Shown: piece by piece, positions 33,411 through 44,012 of the stretch
Layout of the letters: each line of letters starts with the position of its first letter
Numbering within the stretch: position 1 is the first letter of the stretch
NCBI RefSeq assembly: GCF_950295315.1
Contig: NC_080164.1
Span: 15,058,427 to 15,122,426 of the forward strand
DNA from: Erinaceus europaeus
Taxonomy: Eukaryota > Chordata > Mammalia > Eulipotyphla > Erinaceidae
Direction of reading: 5' to 3'
Length of the DNA stretch: 64,000 nucleotides
Translations under genes and position numbers: made by a program
The notes under the pieces: model-generated
Told to the model about the DNA's origin: nothing
Databases searched by the model: none
Seen by the model: only the letters and a program-made list of their open reading frames with translations

Positions 33411-33584
33411 ATATATATATATGCCAATTACAGAATACTGGCTACTACTGAGTGCATATACATATGGAGAGACAGAAACTATTTAGATAGTAAGTAAATT
33501 TTTTAAATCTGAAACTGTCTTTTAAACTTGGCTTCATGACATTGAGTCTTTTTGGATATGTGACTTGTTGTTTCTTTATGACAG

Positions 33585-33682
33585 AGAAGTCAACAACTGA
33601 TGATGAAGTGCAGAAATCAGACATCTCCTCGAGCAGTCAAGGCGTGATCGAGAAGGAATCCTTGGGGCCTCTCCTTCTGGAG
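33585..33682 (+). CDS. NCOA1: NCOA1 coding exon 3 (bHLH-PAS linker, residues 86-118)
   Basis: The acceptor is TTTCTTTATGACAG before 33585 and the donor GTAGCCGTT follows 33682. It reads [20 protein letters not shown] and ends [10 protein letters not shown], in phase 0 at the 3' side. The serine/acid-rich stretch is the linker between bHLH and PAS-A. LGPLL at residues 112-116 is a second LXXLL-type sequence. From memory, the human protein has Asp where this has Glu at residue 93 (TTDDE); that single difference should be checked. Confidence 0.97.
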
Positions 33683-34028
33683 GTAGCCGTTCTCATTTGA
33701 CTGGGAAGGGGGTAATCCCAACCTGAGCATTAGTCACCCTGACGTTTTCTCCCACTTCTGCCGTGTCTTGGCATCTAACCAGTACGTTATGATGCACATT
33801 TTAAAGAACTTTGGATAATTACTTTGTTCTGGAAACAATTTTGACAGCTCTTAAGACTTCTGAAGTAAATGAATAACACACCTGAGAAAGTTTCATGGCC
33901 ACATTCTCAGTAGTGAAGCAGAGAGCTGCAAACTGCTGTATGACTTTGTTTCTGTGGTGACTGAGAGAATCTCATGGTAGAATTATGTAGTTGCTATTGC
34001 CATATATATATTATATATTATATAATGG

Positions 34029-34055
34029 AGTGTCACTTTTGAGGAAAGTGACACT
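34029..34055. repeat. Perfect 11-bp inverted repeat (hairpin)
   Basis: AGTGTCACTTT, loop TGAGG, AAAGTGACACT. It lies 347 bp after coding exon 3. The role is unknown. Confidence 0.9.
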
Positions 34056-34289
34056 TTCTTTATAAAGAAAATTCTATAAAATTTTTCTTACCACTTTATA
34101 GAAGTAGGTCTTTACCTTAAAAGTGTTCTGGTTGGACATCTTTCACATTGTGTGAGCATTTGAAGAGATCTTTCTGTCTCAACAGCCTTACTATTTTATC
34201 AGCCTCTCTTTTTATTTTGCCTCTGGGGCCGTGTGCCTGCGTTATTGGTTAGACTTCTTCTAGAGGGTGCTTGGTTTGGGCTTGGGTAG

Positions 34290-34500
34290 TTTTTGTTTGT
34301 TTGTTTGTTTGTTGTTGTTGTTTCCCTCCTTTCAGTGTCAGCTAGAAACAGAGAGGGTGAGAGAGAAACACCACAACATCAACCCATTTCGTGAGGTTTC
34401 CCCTGTGCGTGATGTTCTCACATGGTGCCGGTGCCGGGAGCTCAAGCCCAGGCCTTTGTGCACTTCACTGTATGAGCTATCTCCCAACCCTCCGGCCCTC
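34290..34500 (-). mobile_element. SINE-E-like remnant
   Basis: CAACCCATTTCGTGAGG, CACATGGTGCCGGTGCCGGG and TGTATGAGCTATCTCCC. It resembles the sequence at 48990 and is weakly related to SINE-C. Confidence 0.5.
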
Positions 34501-34708
34501 TTTTATTTTTTAATTTTTTTATTGGGTAGAGACAGAAATTGAGATGGAAGGGGGAAGTAGGAGAGAAGAGGGGGGGAAGAGAGAGAGAGGTGGGCAGCAC
34601 TGCTTCACCACTCATACAGCTTCCCCCACGTGGGGAGCAGGACCTAGAACCCAGGGCCTTGCTCACTGCAGCATATGTGCTCAACTGGGTGTGAGCACTC
34701 TCCGCCTC
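34501..34708 (-). mobile_element. SINE-B
   Basis: TTTTTTATTGGGTAGAGAC, GCACTGCTTCACCACTCATA and CAACTGGGTGTGAGCACTC, inverted. Confidence 0.78.
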
Positions 34709-35107
34709 TCACCCCCCCCCTTTTTTGTAAGTGAAGAACTTTTACATTTGAATGACTTTATGTCGAGGTGCAATTTTTGCCACTGTTTTTCTTATCTAAT
34801 GTTCACTCGCTCTATTCTCAGCACAGATGTTTTGTTTTCAAGCAGTCTCTTCACCTTAGATGCTCTCATTCATGAATATTCAAAGACACATATGTGCATA
34901 TGCACACCCATTCCGCACAGCATGTGCCTTTCTGTCTCCTGGCCTCCTAATTGTGCCTGTGTTTTTATTATTTACTCTTACACACATATATTGCTATACA
35001 ATGTGTTTGTGTGTGAACTAAATTCTCCTTTCCTTGCTTTCCCTGGAGACCCTCCTTTCCAATGAAGGCTTCTTAGCACCTCATACCATATGAGTCCTCA
35101 ATGCATT

Positions 35108-35336
35108 TTTTTTTAATATTTACTTATTTTCCCTTTTTGTTGCCCTTGCTGCTTTTCATTGTTGTTGTATTATTATTGTTGTTGTTAGAGTATTGTCATC
35201 GTTGTTGGATAGGACAGAGAGAAATGGAGAGAGGAGGGGAAGACAGAGAGGGGGAGAGAAAGACAGACACCTGCAGACCTGCTTCACCGCCTGTGAAGCG
35301 ACTCCCCTGCAGGTGGGGAGCCGGGGACTCGAACTG
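35108..35336 (-). mobile_element. SINE-A (short), 5' truncated
   Basis: Ends at GGAGCCGGGGACTCGAACTG, so the first 65 bp of the element are missing. The flanks CAATGCATTTTT and CACTGCATTTCT are similar. Confidence 0.85.
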
Positions 35337-35551
35337 CTCACTGCATTTCTTTATTACCCTGACTGTTCCTCTGGTCTTTGTTTTGTTATGCTTCGTGTTA
35401 GCTTTAATTCCTTCTGGTAATTTCACTAATTAGAGAATATTCCCAAAACTGAGTTCTTGCTTTCCTAGCCAAGAGATGACACCCAGATATGTCTACCAGT
35501 GAACTCTCCCAGACTCCTGTTAACAACTTTTCTCCTGAAAGCTCTGTGTAT

Positions 35552-35612
35552 GCGCGCGCGTGTGTGCGTGTGTGTGTGTGTGTGTGCGCGTGTGTGTGCG
35601 TGCGCACGTGCG
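35552..35612. repeat. (TG/CG)n microsatellite
   Basis: Alternating TG with GC steps for about 60 bp (GCGCGCGTGTGTGCGTG). Alternating purine-pyrimidine of this kind can adopt Z-DNA. Confidence 0.9.
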
Positions 35613-35616
35613 TGTT

Positions 35617-35726
35617 ATCAGAGCACACTGCTCTGCCTTTGGTGGTGTGGGGGATTGAACCTGTGGCCTCAGAGCCTCAGGCTTCAGACTGTTGGCATGA
35701 CCGTTACGCTATCTCCCTTGTCCTAA
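35617..35726 (-). mobile_element. SINE-C
   Basis: CAGAGCACACTGCTCTGCC, GATTGAACCTGTGGCCTCAG and GTTACGCTATCTCCC, inverted. Confidence 0.72.
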
Positions 35727-36212
35727 ACAACATATATCTTGGAAAATAATAAAATACGATGGGCATCGGCCTCTACGGTGGGTAAAGGCATCTCTGAAGG
35801 CGAGCGTGTAAGTACACAAGGCGGAAGCTGCCGTACAGCATGAACTCTGGTTTCCTTTCAGTCCAATCCTTTTCATACCCCTTTAGGTAGACTGTGCGGC
35901 ACGGGGGCTGCACTTTGGAAACAGCGTGATAGCAAGTGAAGCAAAAAAATTTTCATGGCAGAACCTAGGTGGCAAGATACAGATGTCCCCTGCGAAAGTC
36001 TTTCAACTGTGCTGACTTTTAAAATATGTTCATCTAAACTGTTAGAAGAAAGTCAGGCTTAAAACAACCCCCTCTCCTGCCCTTGGGCCCTTTCAGAGGC
36101 TCCTGTCTCCAGGGACTGACTGTCCCTCCCCAGAGGATGAGAGGAAGTGAAGCTTTCCCTGTCTCCTACTTTTCTCTGAGGGTTCTTCTGCCTCTCAGAA
36201 TTTTCTGTCTCC

Positions 36213-36422
36213 TGGGACTAGGTGGTGGCACATCTGGTTGAGTGCACATGTTACAATACACAAGGGCCCGGGTTCAAGCCCCTGGTCCCCACCTGCGGTG
36301 GGGAAAGCTTTGCAAGTGGTGAGCTACAAGTGTCTCTCTGTCTTTCCCCCTCTCTAATCCCCCCTGTCATTTCAATTCTGGTTATCTCTATCCAATAAAT
36401 AAAGATCATTTTAAAAAATTTA
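36213..36422 (+). mobile_element. SINE-B
   Basis: GGGACTAGGTGGTGGCACA, GGTTCAAGCCC and CTATCCAATAAATAAAGATC. Confidence 0.88.
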
Positions 36423-37077
36423 AGTTAAAAAAAAAAAAGAACTTTATGTCTCCTTCCAGTTCATCAACTATTTGCTGAATGTGTTTCTGCATACAGTGTC
36501 ACCAGACATGCTGAAGAAACGGGAAGCATAATAACCCCTGAGCCATAATTTACTCTCGGGTTTATTCAGCCCGTAGCTGGTATGTGGTACCTCGTACACC
36601 CACCAGGATGAGCTTTGAAGTAAGCTCCTCATTCTCCATTGCTCCTAGCTGTCTAAATCTAGGCAAAGCCTTTCATTATCTCTTAGCACCCTTTTTATTT
36701 ATTTATTCTTGCAAGCCACTTTTCATTCGTAATGAGTAGTGATTTACAAGGTCACAAGATTACAGGCTATGGTTCCACACCGAGTGTCCACACCCAAGTT
36801 CTGAGCCCCCACCCTCCGAGTCTTAACTCCTTGCTTCCACCACTGCCTAGTCAGTTTCCCGTGAGGCGCACACACTCTTCAGACCTTACTCTGTACCTGC
36901 CGTTCCCTGGGTTGCCCTGAGGCACTGGACGCCGCTGACCACCCACTAGCCTGTCCCTTAAAACTGTGTGTGACCCCTTTGATCCAGCTAGCTCCTCTGC
37001 CTCAGATTTCTCTTGTTTTGCTTGCTCTTAAGTGGATGGACCCACCAGGCTTCTGACCTTGACCCTTTTTCCTCTTT

Positions 37078-37397
37078 TTTTTTTTTTTTTTTTTTTTTGC
37101 CTCCAGGGTTATCATATCACTGGGACTCGGTGCCAGCATTACAAATCCGCTGCTCCTGGACGTTATTTTTCACATTTTGTTGCCCTTGTTGTGGTTGTTA
37201 TTGTTATTATAGCTGTTGTTGTTGGATGGGACGGAGAAATCGAGAAAGACACCTGCAGACCTGCTTCACCACTTGCGAAGCAAACCCCCCCAAACCCCCC
37301 ACAGGCGTGGAGCTGGGGGCTCGAACCAGGATCCCTACACTGGTCCCTGCGCTTTGTGCCATGTGCCCTTAACCTGCTATGCTACCGTCCAGTCCCC
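37078..37397 (-). mobile_element. SINE-A (long)
   Basis: T run, GCCTCCAGGGTTATCATATC, CCGCTGCTCCTGGACG, then the SINE-A body to TGCTACCGTCCAGTCCC. Confidence 0.87.
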
Positions 37398-37639
37398 CAG
37401 CCCCCCCTTTTCCTTTTCTTATTCTGTGCACACTTCCAAGCCTTCTCCAGGACACTGGAGAGCAGATACTGTGTATATGAGTGTCTCTTTGAAAGACCCC
37501 TCTCAGCAGAACTCTACTGTTATAAGGTGTGCCCTCCAGCCATGGTCAGTCTTTCTGACTCCCCTAAAGAGTCACAATTAAAGTCACTGCGTAGCCTGGT
37601 TAAGAATTACATGCGGGGGGTGGCGGAGGAGGCAGGGGG

Positions 37640-37926
37640 GGCGGGTTGGGCAGTAGCTCAGCGGGTTAAGTATACATGGTGTGAAGCTCAAGGACTGGTA
37701 TAAGGATCCTGGTTCGAGCCCTGGCTACCCAACCGCAGGGGAGTCGCTTCACAAGTGGAGAAGCAGGTCTGTAGGTATCTATCTCTCCCCCTCTCTGTCT
37801 TCCCCTCTGCCCATTCCTTTCTATCCTATCCAGCAAAGACGACACCACCAACAACAATAATAGTAACTGCAACAACAATAAAACAACAAGGGCAACAAAA
37901 GGGAAACTAAATAATAATAATAAAAA
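37640..37926 (+). mobile_element. SINE-A (short)
   Basis: Head GGGCGGGTTGGGCAGTAGC, B box GGTTCGAGCCC and an ACAACAAGGGCAACAAAAGG tail. Confidence 0.87.
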
Positions 37927-37938
37927 GAATTATACACA

Positions 37939-38145
37939 GGGGCTGGGCAGTGGCGCACCTGGTTGAGCGCACATAGGACTAAGCACAAGGGCCCAGGTTC
38001 AGGCCCCCAGTTCCCACCTGCAGGGGGAAGCGTCATGAGTGGTGGAACAGGGCTGCAGGTATCTCTCTCTCTTTGTCCCTCTCTGTCTCTCCCCCTTCCT
38101 CTCAATTACTGGCTGTCTCTACCCAATAAATAAAGATAATAAAAA
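37939..38145 (+). mobile_element. SINE-B
   Basis: GGGGCTGGGCAGTGGCGC, GGTTCAGGCCC and CTACCCAATAAATAAAG. AGAATTATACACAGG and AGAATTACAGG flank it. Confidence 0.88.
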
Positions 38146-38404
38146 AAAAATTTTTAAGAAGAATTACAGGACTTTCTAATGGGGGAAAAGTAACTCTCCA
38201 GAGGAAATCAGAGTATCCTTTGGAAGGAGAAAAGATGGCCACAGTAAAAATACCAGGTGTACCTCAGAACTTCAGAGTTCCACCATCAGCCCAGACCTCC
38301 CCACAGAGCTTCCTTCTCACCGCGCCCTGTCACCTTCCAGCATCTCCGCCTACGTGCTCCTTGGTTCTTACAAATGAGACTTTTTTTTTTAGAAGGAATA
38401 TTTT

Positions 38405-38692
38405 TTATATAATTTTTTTTCATTTATTTATTCCCTTTTGTTGCCCTTGTTTTATTGTTGTAGTTATTATTGTTGTTGTTATTGTTGTCATCGTTGTTGG
38501 ATAGGACAGAGAGAAATGGAGAGAGGAGGGGAAGACAGAGCAGGGGAGAGAAAGACACCTGCAGACCTGCTTCACCGCCTGTGAAGCGACTCCCCTGCAG
38601 GTGGGGAGCCAGGGGCTCGAACCAGGGTCCTTAGGCCAGTCCTTGAGCTTTAGCGCCACCTGTGCTTAATCGCTGTGCTACCGCCTGACTCC
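38405..38692 (-). mobile_element. SINE-A (short)
   Basis: Complete inverted copy ending TGCTACCGCCTGACTCCC. Flanked by CAAATGAGACTTTT and CAGATGAAACTTTT. Confidence 0.88.
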
Positions 38693-38705
38693 CTCAGATG
38701 AAACT

Positions 38706-38750
38706 TTTTTTTTTTTTTTTATTAATATTTATTCCCTTTTGTCGCCCATG
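38706..38750 (-). mobile_element. Very short SINE-A 3' end
   Basis: T run, then ATTAATATTTATTCCCTTTT and GTCGCCC, followed by CAAATGAAACTTTT. A 5'-truncated insertion of about 45 bp at a site already used by the SINE to its left. Confidence 0.65.
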
Positions 38751-39218
38751 CAAATGAAACTTTTCTAAAGCTGATTTTACAATATGTCCCTTTGTCTTCT
38801 GTTTAGAAGGCGGGGGGAGTAGGAAGAAATCAAGCTAGATTTTTCTCCCCTTGGGCCTCCTTGCTGAGGAACAGACACCTGTCTACCAAAACCCTTAAGT
38901 CTTAACGGGGGATCGGTGCGGATGCTAGCGGCTGTTTGCTTAGCCTTCATCCAGTTCTTCACTGTCACTCCCGCTGCAATTGCCCCAGCCTCAGTCCAGC
39001 CTCTCCTTTGAACTGGAGCATCACAGGACAGCTAAACTGAGTCTGCTGGCTTCCAGTCTCCACACCACACCCACTGCTGAGACGACTTTGTAAAGCAAGC
39101 ATCATGTCACTCTCTTGCTTGAAACTGTTTTCTTGCTTTCAAAAACAAGTCCAGTGTCTTTAAGATTGAAGTTTATTTATTTTTTGCTTTTTTAAAATTT
39201 TTATTAAAATTTTTTTTA

Positions 39219-39548
39219 AGTTTTTTATTTTTTGCTTCCAGGGTTATTGCTGGGGCTCCGTGCCTGCACTACGAATCCACTGCTCCTGGAGGCCATTTTT
39301 TCCCTTTTGTTGCCCTTGTTGTTTATTATTGTTGTTGCTATTGTTGTTGCTGCCACTGTTGGTGGATAGGACAGAGAGAAATCAAGAGAGATGAGGAAGA
39401 CAGAGAGGAGGGAGGACAGACACCTGCAGACCTGCTTCACCACTTGTTCCCTGCAGGTGGGGAACCGGGGGCTTGAACCAGGATCCCTGTACGGGTCCTT
39501 GTACTTGGCGCCATGTGCATTCAACCCACTGTGCTACTGCCCAGCCCC
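39219..39548 (-). mobile_element. SINE-A (long)
   Basis: TTGCTTCCAGGGTTATTGC, CCACTGCTCCTGGAGGCC and CTGTGCTACTGCCCAGCCCC. ATTTTTTGCTTTT flanks both sides. Confidence 0.88.
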
Positions 39549-39586
39549 CTATTTTTTGCTTTTCAATGAAGCTTTAAAAAAAAAAA

Positions 39587-39692
39587 ATGGCTGGAGAGGT
39601 AGTAGCAGCAGCAGCAGCACAAACCAGTGTCCCAGGTGTCGTCCCTGGCACCACCATAAGCAGAGCTGAGCAGTACTCTAGGGGACAAAAAG
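39587..39692 (+). mobile_element. SINE-C with (AGC)n
   Basis: GGCTGGAGAGGTAGTAGC, GCAGCAGCAGCAGC, CACCACCATAAGCAGAGC and TGAGCAGTACTCTAGG. Confidence 0.68.
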
Positions 39693-39812
39693 AAAGCAGG
39701 GGGAGGAGGAGGAAAGGGGAAGAAAAAAAATTACTGTTCAACCCAACACAGATATGACAGATGCCCACAAAGTGTTCTTTTTTTCCCCTTGGCTTCCCTT
39801 TTTTTTTTTTTT

Positions 39813-40093
39813 AGATATTTATTTATTCCCTTTTGTTGCCCTTGTTTTATTGTTGTAGTTATTATTGTTGTTATTGTTGTTGGCTAGGACAGAGAGAAAT
39901 GGAGAGAGGAGGGGAAGGCAGAGAGGGAGGGAGAAAGATAGACACCTGCAGACCTGCTTCACTGCCTGTGAAACAACCCCTCCTCCCCCCCCCCCGCAGT
40001 TGGAGAGCTGGGGGCTCAAACCGGGATCCTTACGCCAGTCCTTGCACTTTGCGCCACCTGCGCTTAATCTGCTGCGCTACCGCCCGACCCCCC
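39813..40093 (-). mobile_element. SINE-A (short)
   Basis: Complete inverted copy with a C run at 39987-39997. GTGTTCTTTTTT flanks both sides. Confidence 0.9.
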
Positions 40094-40959
40094 AGGTGTT
40101 CTTTTTTAACCTGTGAACTGTTTGGTCTGAGCTCTCTACCCCTCACCCATGAGAGTTAACTGCTGTGTGTCCAAGACTCAATTCAGGTGTGCTATGGCCT
40201 CATGAAACCTCGCCCATGACAGCCACTCTTCCTCCGTGTGGGGTTCACTCTGTGCTTTAATCTCTGTGAGTTCCTTTGTTGTAGTATTTTGTAATCGGGT
40301 ATACTTGTGTTTCTCCCTTCAAAGGCTACAAGGCTGTTGAAAATCACTTGTTTTATTCCCCAAACTCTGTCCGCTGACTGTCGCTTAGGTGCTACTTAGT
40401 GTGGTCTTGTGTGGTCATTTTAAGCCAGGGCTCGTGAAAAGCCTTGGCTGGTATGAGCTCTGTGTAAGACCAAGAAAGAAAGAAAGAAGACCCCCCCCCC
40501 CTCGTTTGATTATACTGATTATATTAGCAGCTAGACATTTGTCCTGAATGTATTCAGTATAAGACCCACTCTGGGGCCTTAGAAAAACAGAAAGATTCCT
40601 TCCCAGGAGCACAGTTTGATGCTAATTTTATACACAACATATGAGGCAAACTTGTAGAATAAGAACAAGTATTAGCAGATTCTATTAATGAGGCATAATT
40701 TTAGAAATCAGAGATGGGTGTGTGTATTCATAGGAGGGAGCAATGGAAGAAGTCTCTGAGATGTTACTAATTTTTTGAGAGTGAGGCTCTGCAGATAATC
40801 CTGTTATGTGCGTACTTTTCATAGTTATGTTTTTAAAGTAATATATATTGCATTTATAACTTAAAAGACACACAAAAATGTCATTTTTAGCAAAAGTCAT
40901 ATCGTAGAGCAGGCTAGCCAAACATCTCTGCCACCAGGCGAGACCCTTTGCTCACCTGT

Positions 40960-41960
40960 TGAACAAGCCAGTCTTTTCTGGGGCACTCAAAAGAAATTTG
41001 ATGCCCCAGACTTCACAGAAGAAGCCCAAATCCACATAAACAACCAGGGACCTCGTGAAAGTTCTGCATTCCCTGTTAGACTGACCAGGGACCTCGTGAA
41101 AGTTCTGCATTCCCTGTTAGACTGACCAGCTGCCTGGTTGACTATTCCAGAGGCCAGTTACTAGAATAAATTCTCAGCCTGGCAGTGAGGTCAGGTGCAG
41201 TCAGTGAGAGAACTAGAAGCTGCAGGAAGTCTGCAGGAGGAGACTCCAGGGATTCCAGGCTTATTGCAATGAAGGAAAAATCCTCTGGGTTTTGCAGGTG
41301 AATCAAATCCATTGGTCCTGCTGGTGCTAGGGGTCTACACTCCAGCTCCAGACATCTCTGGCCAGTTTTCAGGTTACGCAGAGCTTTTCACAGGAGTGGG
41401 TCTTGGTCTCTTCCATTACCTCTGCAGACAACAATTAAGTTCTAGAGAGATCCAGAGATGGACAGGGAAGGTGAAGAGACTAAGAGAGAGAGACAGGCTG
41501 TGGCCAGGCAGAGTCACCAAGGAGTTGAAGACTGAGAAGCCAAGAAGGGTGCTTTGAAAACTGGTGCGGTCACAAAAAACAAACTGGGTGGCGTGGTCCT
41601 TGGTTCATCATGGAATGGGCAGGTTTTCCCTGCCCGTCTTTCAGAGTCAGTGCTGTAGCTTATTTCTGAACAATCTTTGGTTGTACCTTAAACTGCTCTC
41701 GAGCTCTTTGGAGAACCTGCCCCAATTTTAAGTTAACTTTTATTTACACTGATTGGATTAATAGATAAGAACATTAGATAAATTTAACTCTGCTCTTAAA
41801 AATTGACAGGTGTATATCTTAAGTGCCCCTATTTCACATAAGCTATAAAATAAGTCAATAAACCTTGCTCACCTACTATGAAATCTGTAGCTAATCTGAC
41901 TAGAAAGAAAAAAAAAGGTATTCCCCTGTTTAACCTAAACCCACATAGTTTAGCTAAGGA
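40960..41960. other. Unclassified element candidate
   Basis: This stretch has no SINE, L1 or retroposon H signature but is compositionally distinct. It contains a perfect 41-bp direct duplication (41043-41083, 41084-41124) and an LTR-like end (AGCTATAAAATAAGTCAATA, AACCTTGCTCACC at 41840-41875). It may be an old LTR or a unique intron segment. Confidence 0.3.
41043..41124. repeat. 41-bp perfect tandem duplication
   Basis: Two identical copies beginning ACCAGGGACCTCGTGAAAGT, followed by a third partial start (ACCAG). Confidence 0.97.
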
Positions 41961-42049
41961 TTTATGTAGGGTGGAGTTTTTAGATTATTAATACCGTCTC
42001 TCTCCCCTTTGCATTATGAACTGAGAAATAATCACTCTTATCCATGAGG

Positions 42050-42092
<43 letters not shown>
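42050..42092. repeat. (TA)n microsatellite
   Basis: About 21 uninterrupted TA steps, just left of the retroviral insertion. Confidence 0.95.
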
Positions 42093-42095
<3 letters not shown>

Positions 42096-42161
42096 CTGAT
42101 TTTTGCTTATTATTCTCATAGGAGATATAGAGAGTAGTTCCATGTAAGAGAGAACCCAGGG

Positions 42162-42372
42162 TATTGTTTGTGACAAGGAGGGGATCAGGGTGTGACAAAG
42201 AGGGGGCAGAGCAGGCGAGAATCCTATCACTGAACCACCAATGCCCTGGAGGGAGTGCTTTATGTAAAAGTGATTTATGTAAATAGACCAAAGCTTTGAA
42301 TGGGATTAAATCTATCCCTATATAGACATATGGTTAAGCAGAAGCCAGGGGGAGCTGGCATACTATCCAACA
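42162..42372 (-). mobile_element. 3' LTR of the defective provirus, internally deleted
   Basis: Starts TATTGTTT (TGTTGTTT in the other LTR) and then jumps to GTGACAAGG within U3, so R, U5 and part of U3 (about 240 bp) are missing. It ends ACTATCCAACA. The matching CCAGGG flank shows this is a deletion inside the LTR and not a truncated insertion. Confidence 0.85.
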
Positions 42373-42392
42373 TCTCCCCCTTTCTTTTTAAC
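42373..42392 (-). promoter_or_regulatory. Retroviral polypurine tract
   Basis: The reverse strand reads GTTAAAAAGAAAGGGGGAGA directly before the 3' LTR, the plus-strand primer site for reverse transcription. Confidence 0.8.
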
Positions 42393-42499
42393 TATTTGCC
42401 ATAGTGTCAGGATTGTGGGGTGAACAGAAACCTATATCGTACAGGCATTTTCAAAAGAACTGGCATAAGACATGGAAAACAAAATAGGCGAGCAGCAAT

Positions 42500-42735
42500 A
42501 ACTAGTGTGATGCCAAGGGGAACGTTTCTTGCCTCAAAGGGCAAGGCCTAGCAGACGAAAGGGCATTTCTTGCCTCTGGGAACGCTTCATGCCTCTGGGG
42601 GCATCTCTTGCCTCAAAGGGCGTTTTCTGCCTCTGTGGGCATCTCTTGCCTCTTGGGGCGCTTCATGCCTCTGTGGGCATAACCTAATAAGGAGGGGGAG
42701 TTTTCTGCCTCTGGGGCAGAGCCTGCAGGCGAGCG
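42500..42735. repeat. Degenerate 17-25-bp tandem repeat in the provirus
   Basis: Roughly ten units built on TTGCCTC, TGGGGGCAT and GGGGCG words (CTTGCCTCAAAGGGC, CATGCCTCTGGGGGCATC, CTGCCTCTGTGGGCATC), just internal to the polypurine tract. Confidence 0.8.
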
Positions 42736-43267
42736 GACATGGTTTATAAAGTCTCAAGGCAATTGGCTGAAGTTAGTCTTTGAGAAACACAGCAGCGTAT
42801 ACCAGTAAGTCTGATGGAGATGTCAGTCCAAAGTAGCTGACCACAGAAGAAAATGCCAGAGGATGAAACACTGCTGCACGTCTGTCTCGATGGGGAATGT
42901 CGGCCACCAGAATTCTGCTTTTCTGTAGAGAGTGAGCTTTGGAGTCTGTGAATCTGTTTCTTCAGGTCGTGCCAGGTCTCATCATTGGTTTCCAGGGGTG
43001 TGTTGTAGTTATTCCATCTTGTGGGCGATGTCAGAGAACAGGGGTCCAAATGCATTTCCAGAAATTTTCATTTGAGTAGATGCTTTTTCATGTGAAGACT
43101 TGACAGCTGAAATTCACTTACTTGTCAAACAAAACTTGTAGCAGATTAGAAGTTTACTATAATTGATAACTCCATTAAAATTGGAAGTCCTTTCTAGTAT
43201 GATTTTAAGGTTTGTTTAAACATTTTAAACTCAATATAATGTGGAAAGGTAAACAGAAGAACCACGG

Positions 43268-43322
43268 TTAAAAGCCTCAGGCATGAGAATAATTAACATA
43301 ATCATTGCACTATCTGCCCCAC
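43268..43322 (-). mobile_element. SINE-C fragment inside the provirus
   Basis: AAAAGCCTCAGGCATGAGAA and CATTGCACTATCTGCCCC are inverted SINE-C words, showing cellular repeat sequence inside the internal region. Confidence 0.5.
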
Positions 43323-43766
43323 CCATAACTCATACAGTTTTCAGGATTAAACGTTTCAGATTCATGTCAAGACGTAAAGGAGAAATCAAAGGAGGGAAAA
43401 AACAATTTTTTGGATTGTTTCTGGATGTCTCTAGAAATCATGGCTGCGTCCAGATTTTTTTTTTTTAAGTCAATGTCAAACAAAAATTCAGTCATTCAAA
43501 TCATTCTCTTATGAAACGCGACTTGAACCAGATTATCAAGATCTCACCATGTAGGATTAAGAGTCCCCGGAGGGCGTCCTAGTCCAAAAAGGTCCTCGAA
43601 ATTCCATTTAGGGTGTTTCTGACTGTTCCTGCTGGATTGCTTCAGGCACCCATTTTTAAAAGTGTCTTCCCATCGAAGAAAGAATCCAATCAGGAGAGTA
43701 GAACTAACCACGTGTCTCCATACTTGGGAACTGCCAGGGTACTCGAGAATGTTCTTCAAATTAGAG

Positions 43767-44012
43767 TAGTCCTTCTCCATGGGAAACATTCGAGAAGAAG
43801 TCCAGAAAGTCCCAGGGGAAATCCCCATGCATATCCCAAGGTCTACGATCACGGTCATAAAGAACCAAACTGTGGCCCGGAGCAAAATGTAGTCCTTTTC
43901 CTCAGGAAACATGGGAGAGGGAATCCGGAAAGTCCAAGGAGAAATCTCCGTGCATCTCCCAAGCTCTATGATCCCGGTCATAAGAAACCAAAGTTCCCAG
44001 TCAGGGAACCGA
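43767..44012 (-). repeat. 123-bp direct duplication in the retroviral leader
   Basis: TAGTCC-anchored copies start at 43767 and 43890, 123 bp apart. Each carries AAAGTCC, GGAGAAATC or GGGGAAATC, and GATC(A/C)CGGTCATAA. Because 123 is a multiple of 3, the reverse frame stays open through both copies. Confidence 0.85.

Larger units (their letters stand above)
27861..33584 (+). other. NCOA1 intron between coding exons 2 and 3
   Basis: 5,724 bp. Almost all of 28430-33410 is repeat: SINEs, ancient L1 pieces, retroposon H copies and a palindromic MITE. I recognise nothing in 27861-28413 or 28720-29455. An open frame at 27978-28271 (97 codons) matches no family I know and is treated as chance. Confidence 0.9.

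Noticed and set aside
35552..35612. CpG island
   Set aside because: The CG steps come from a TG/CG microsatellite; the surroundings are CpG-poor.
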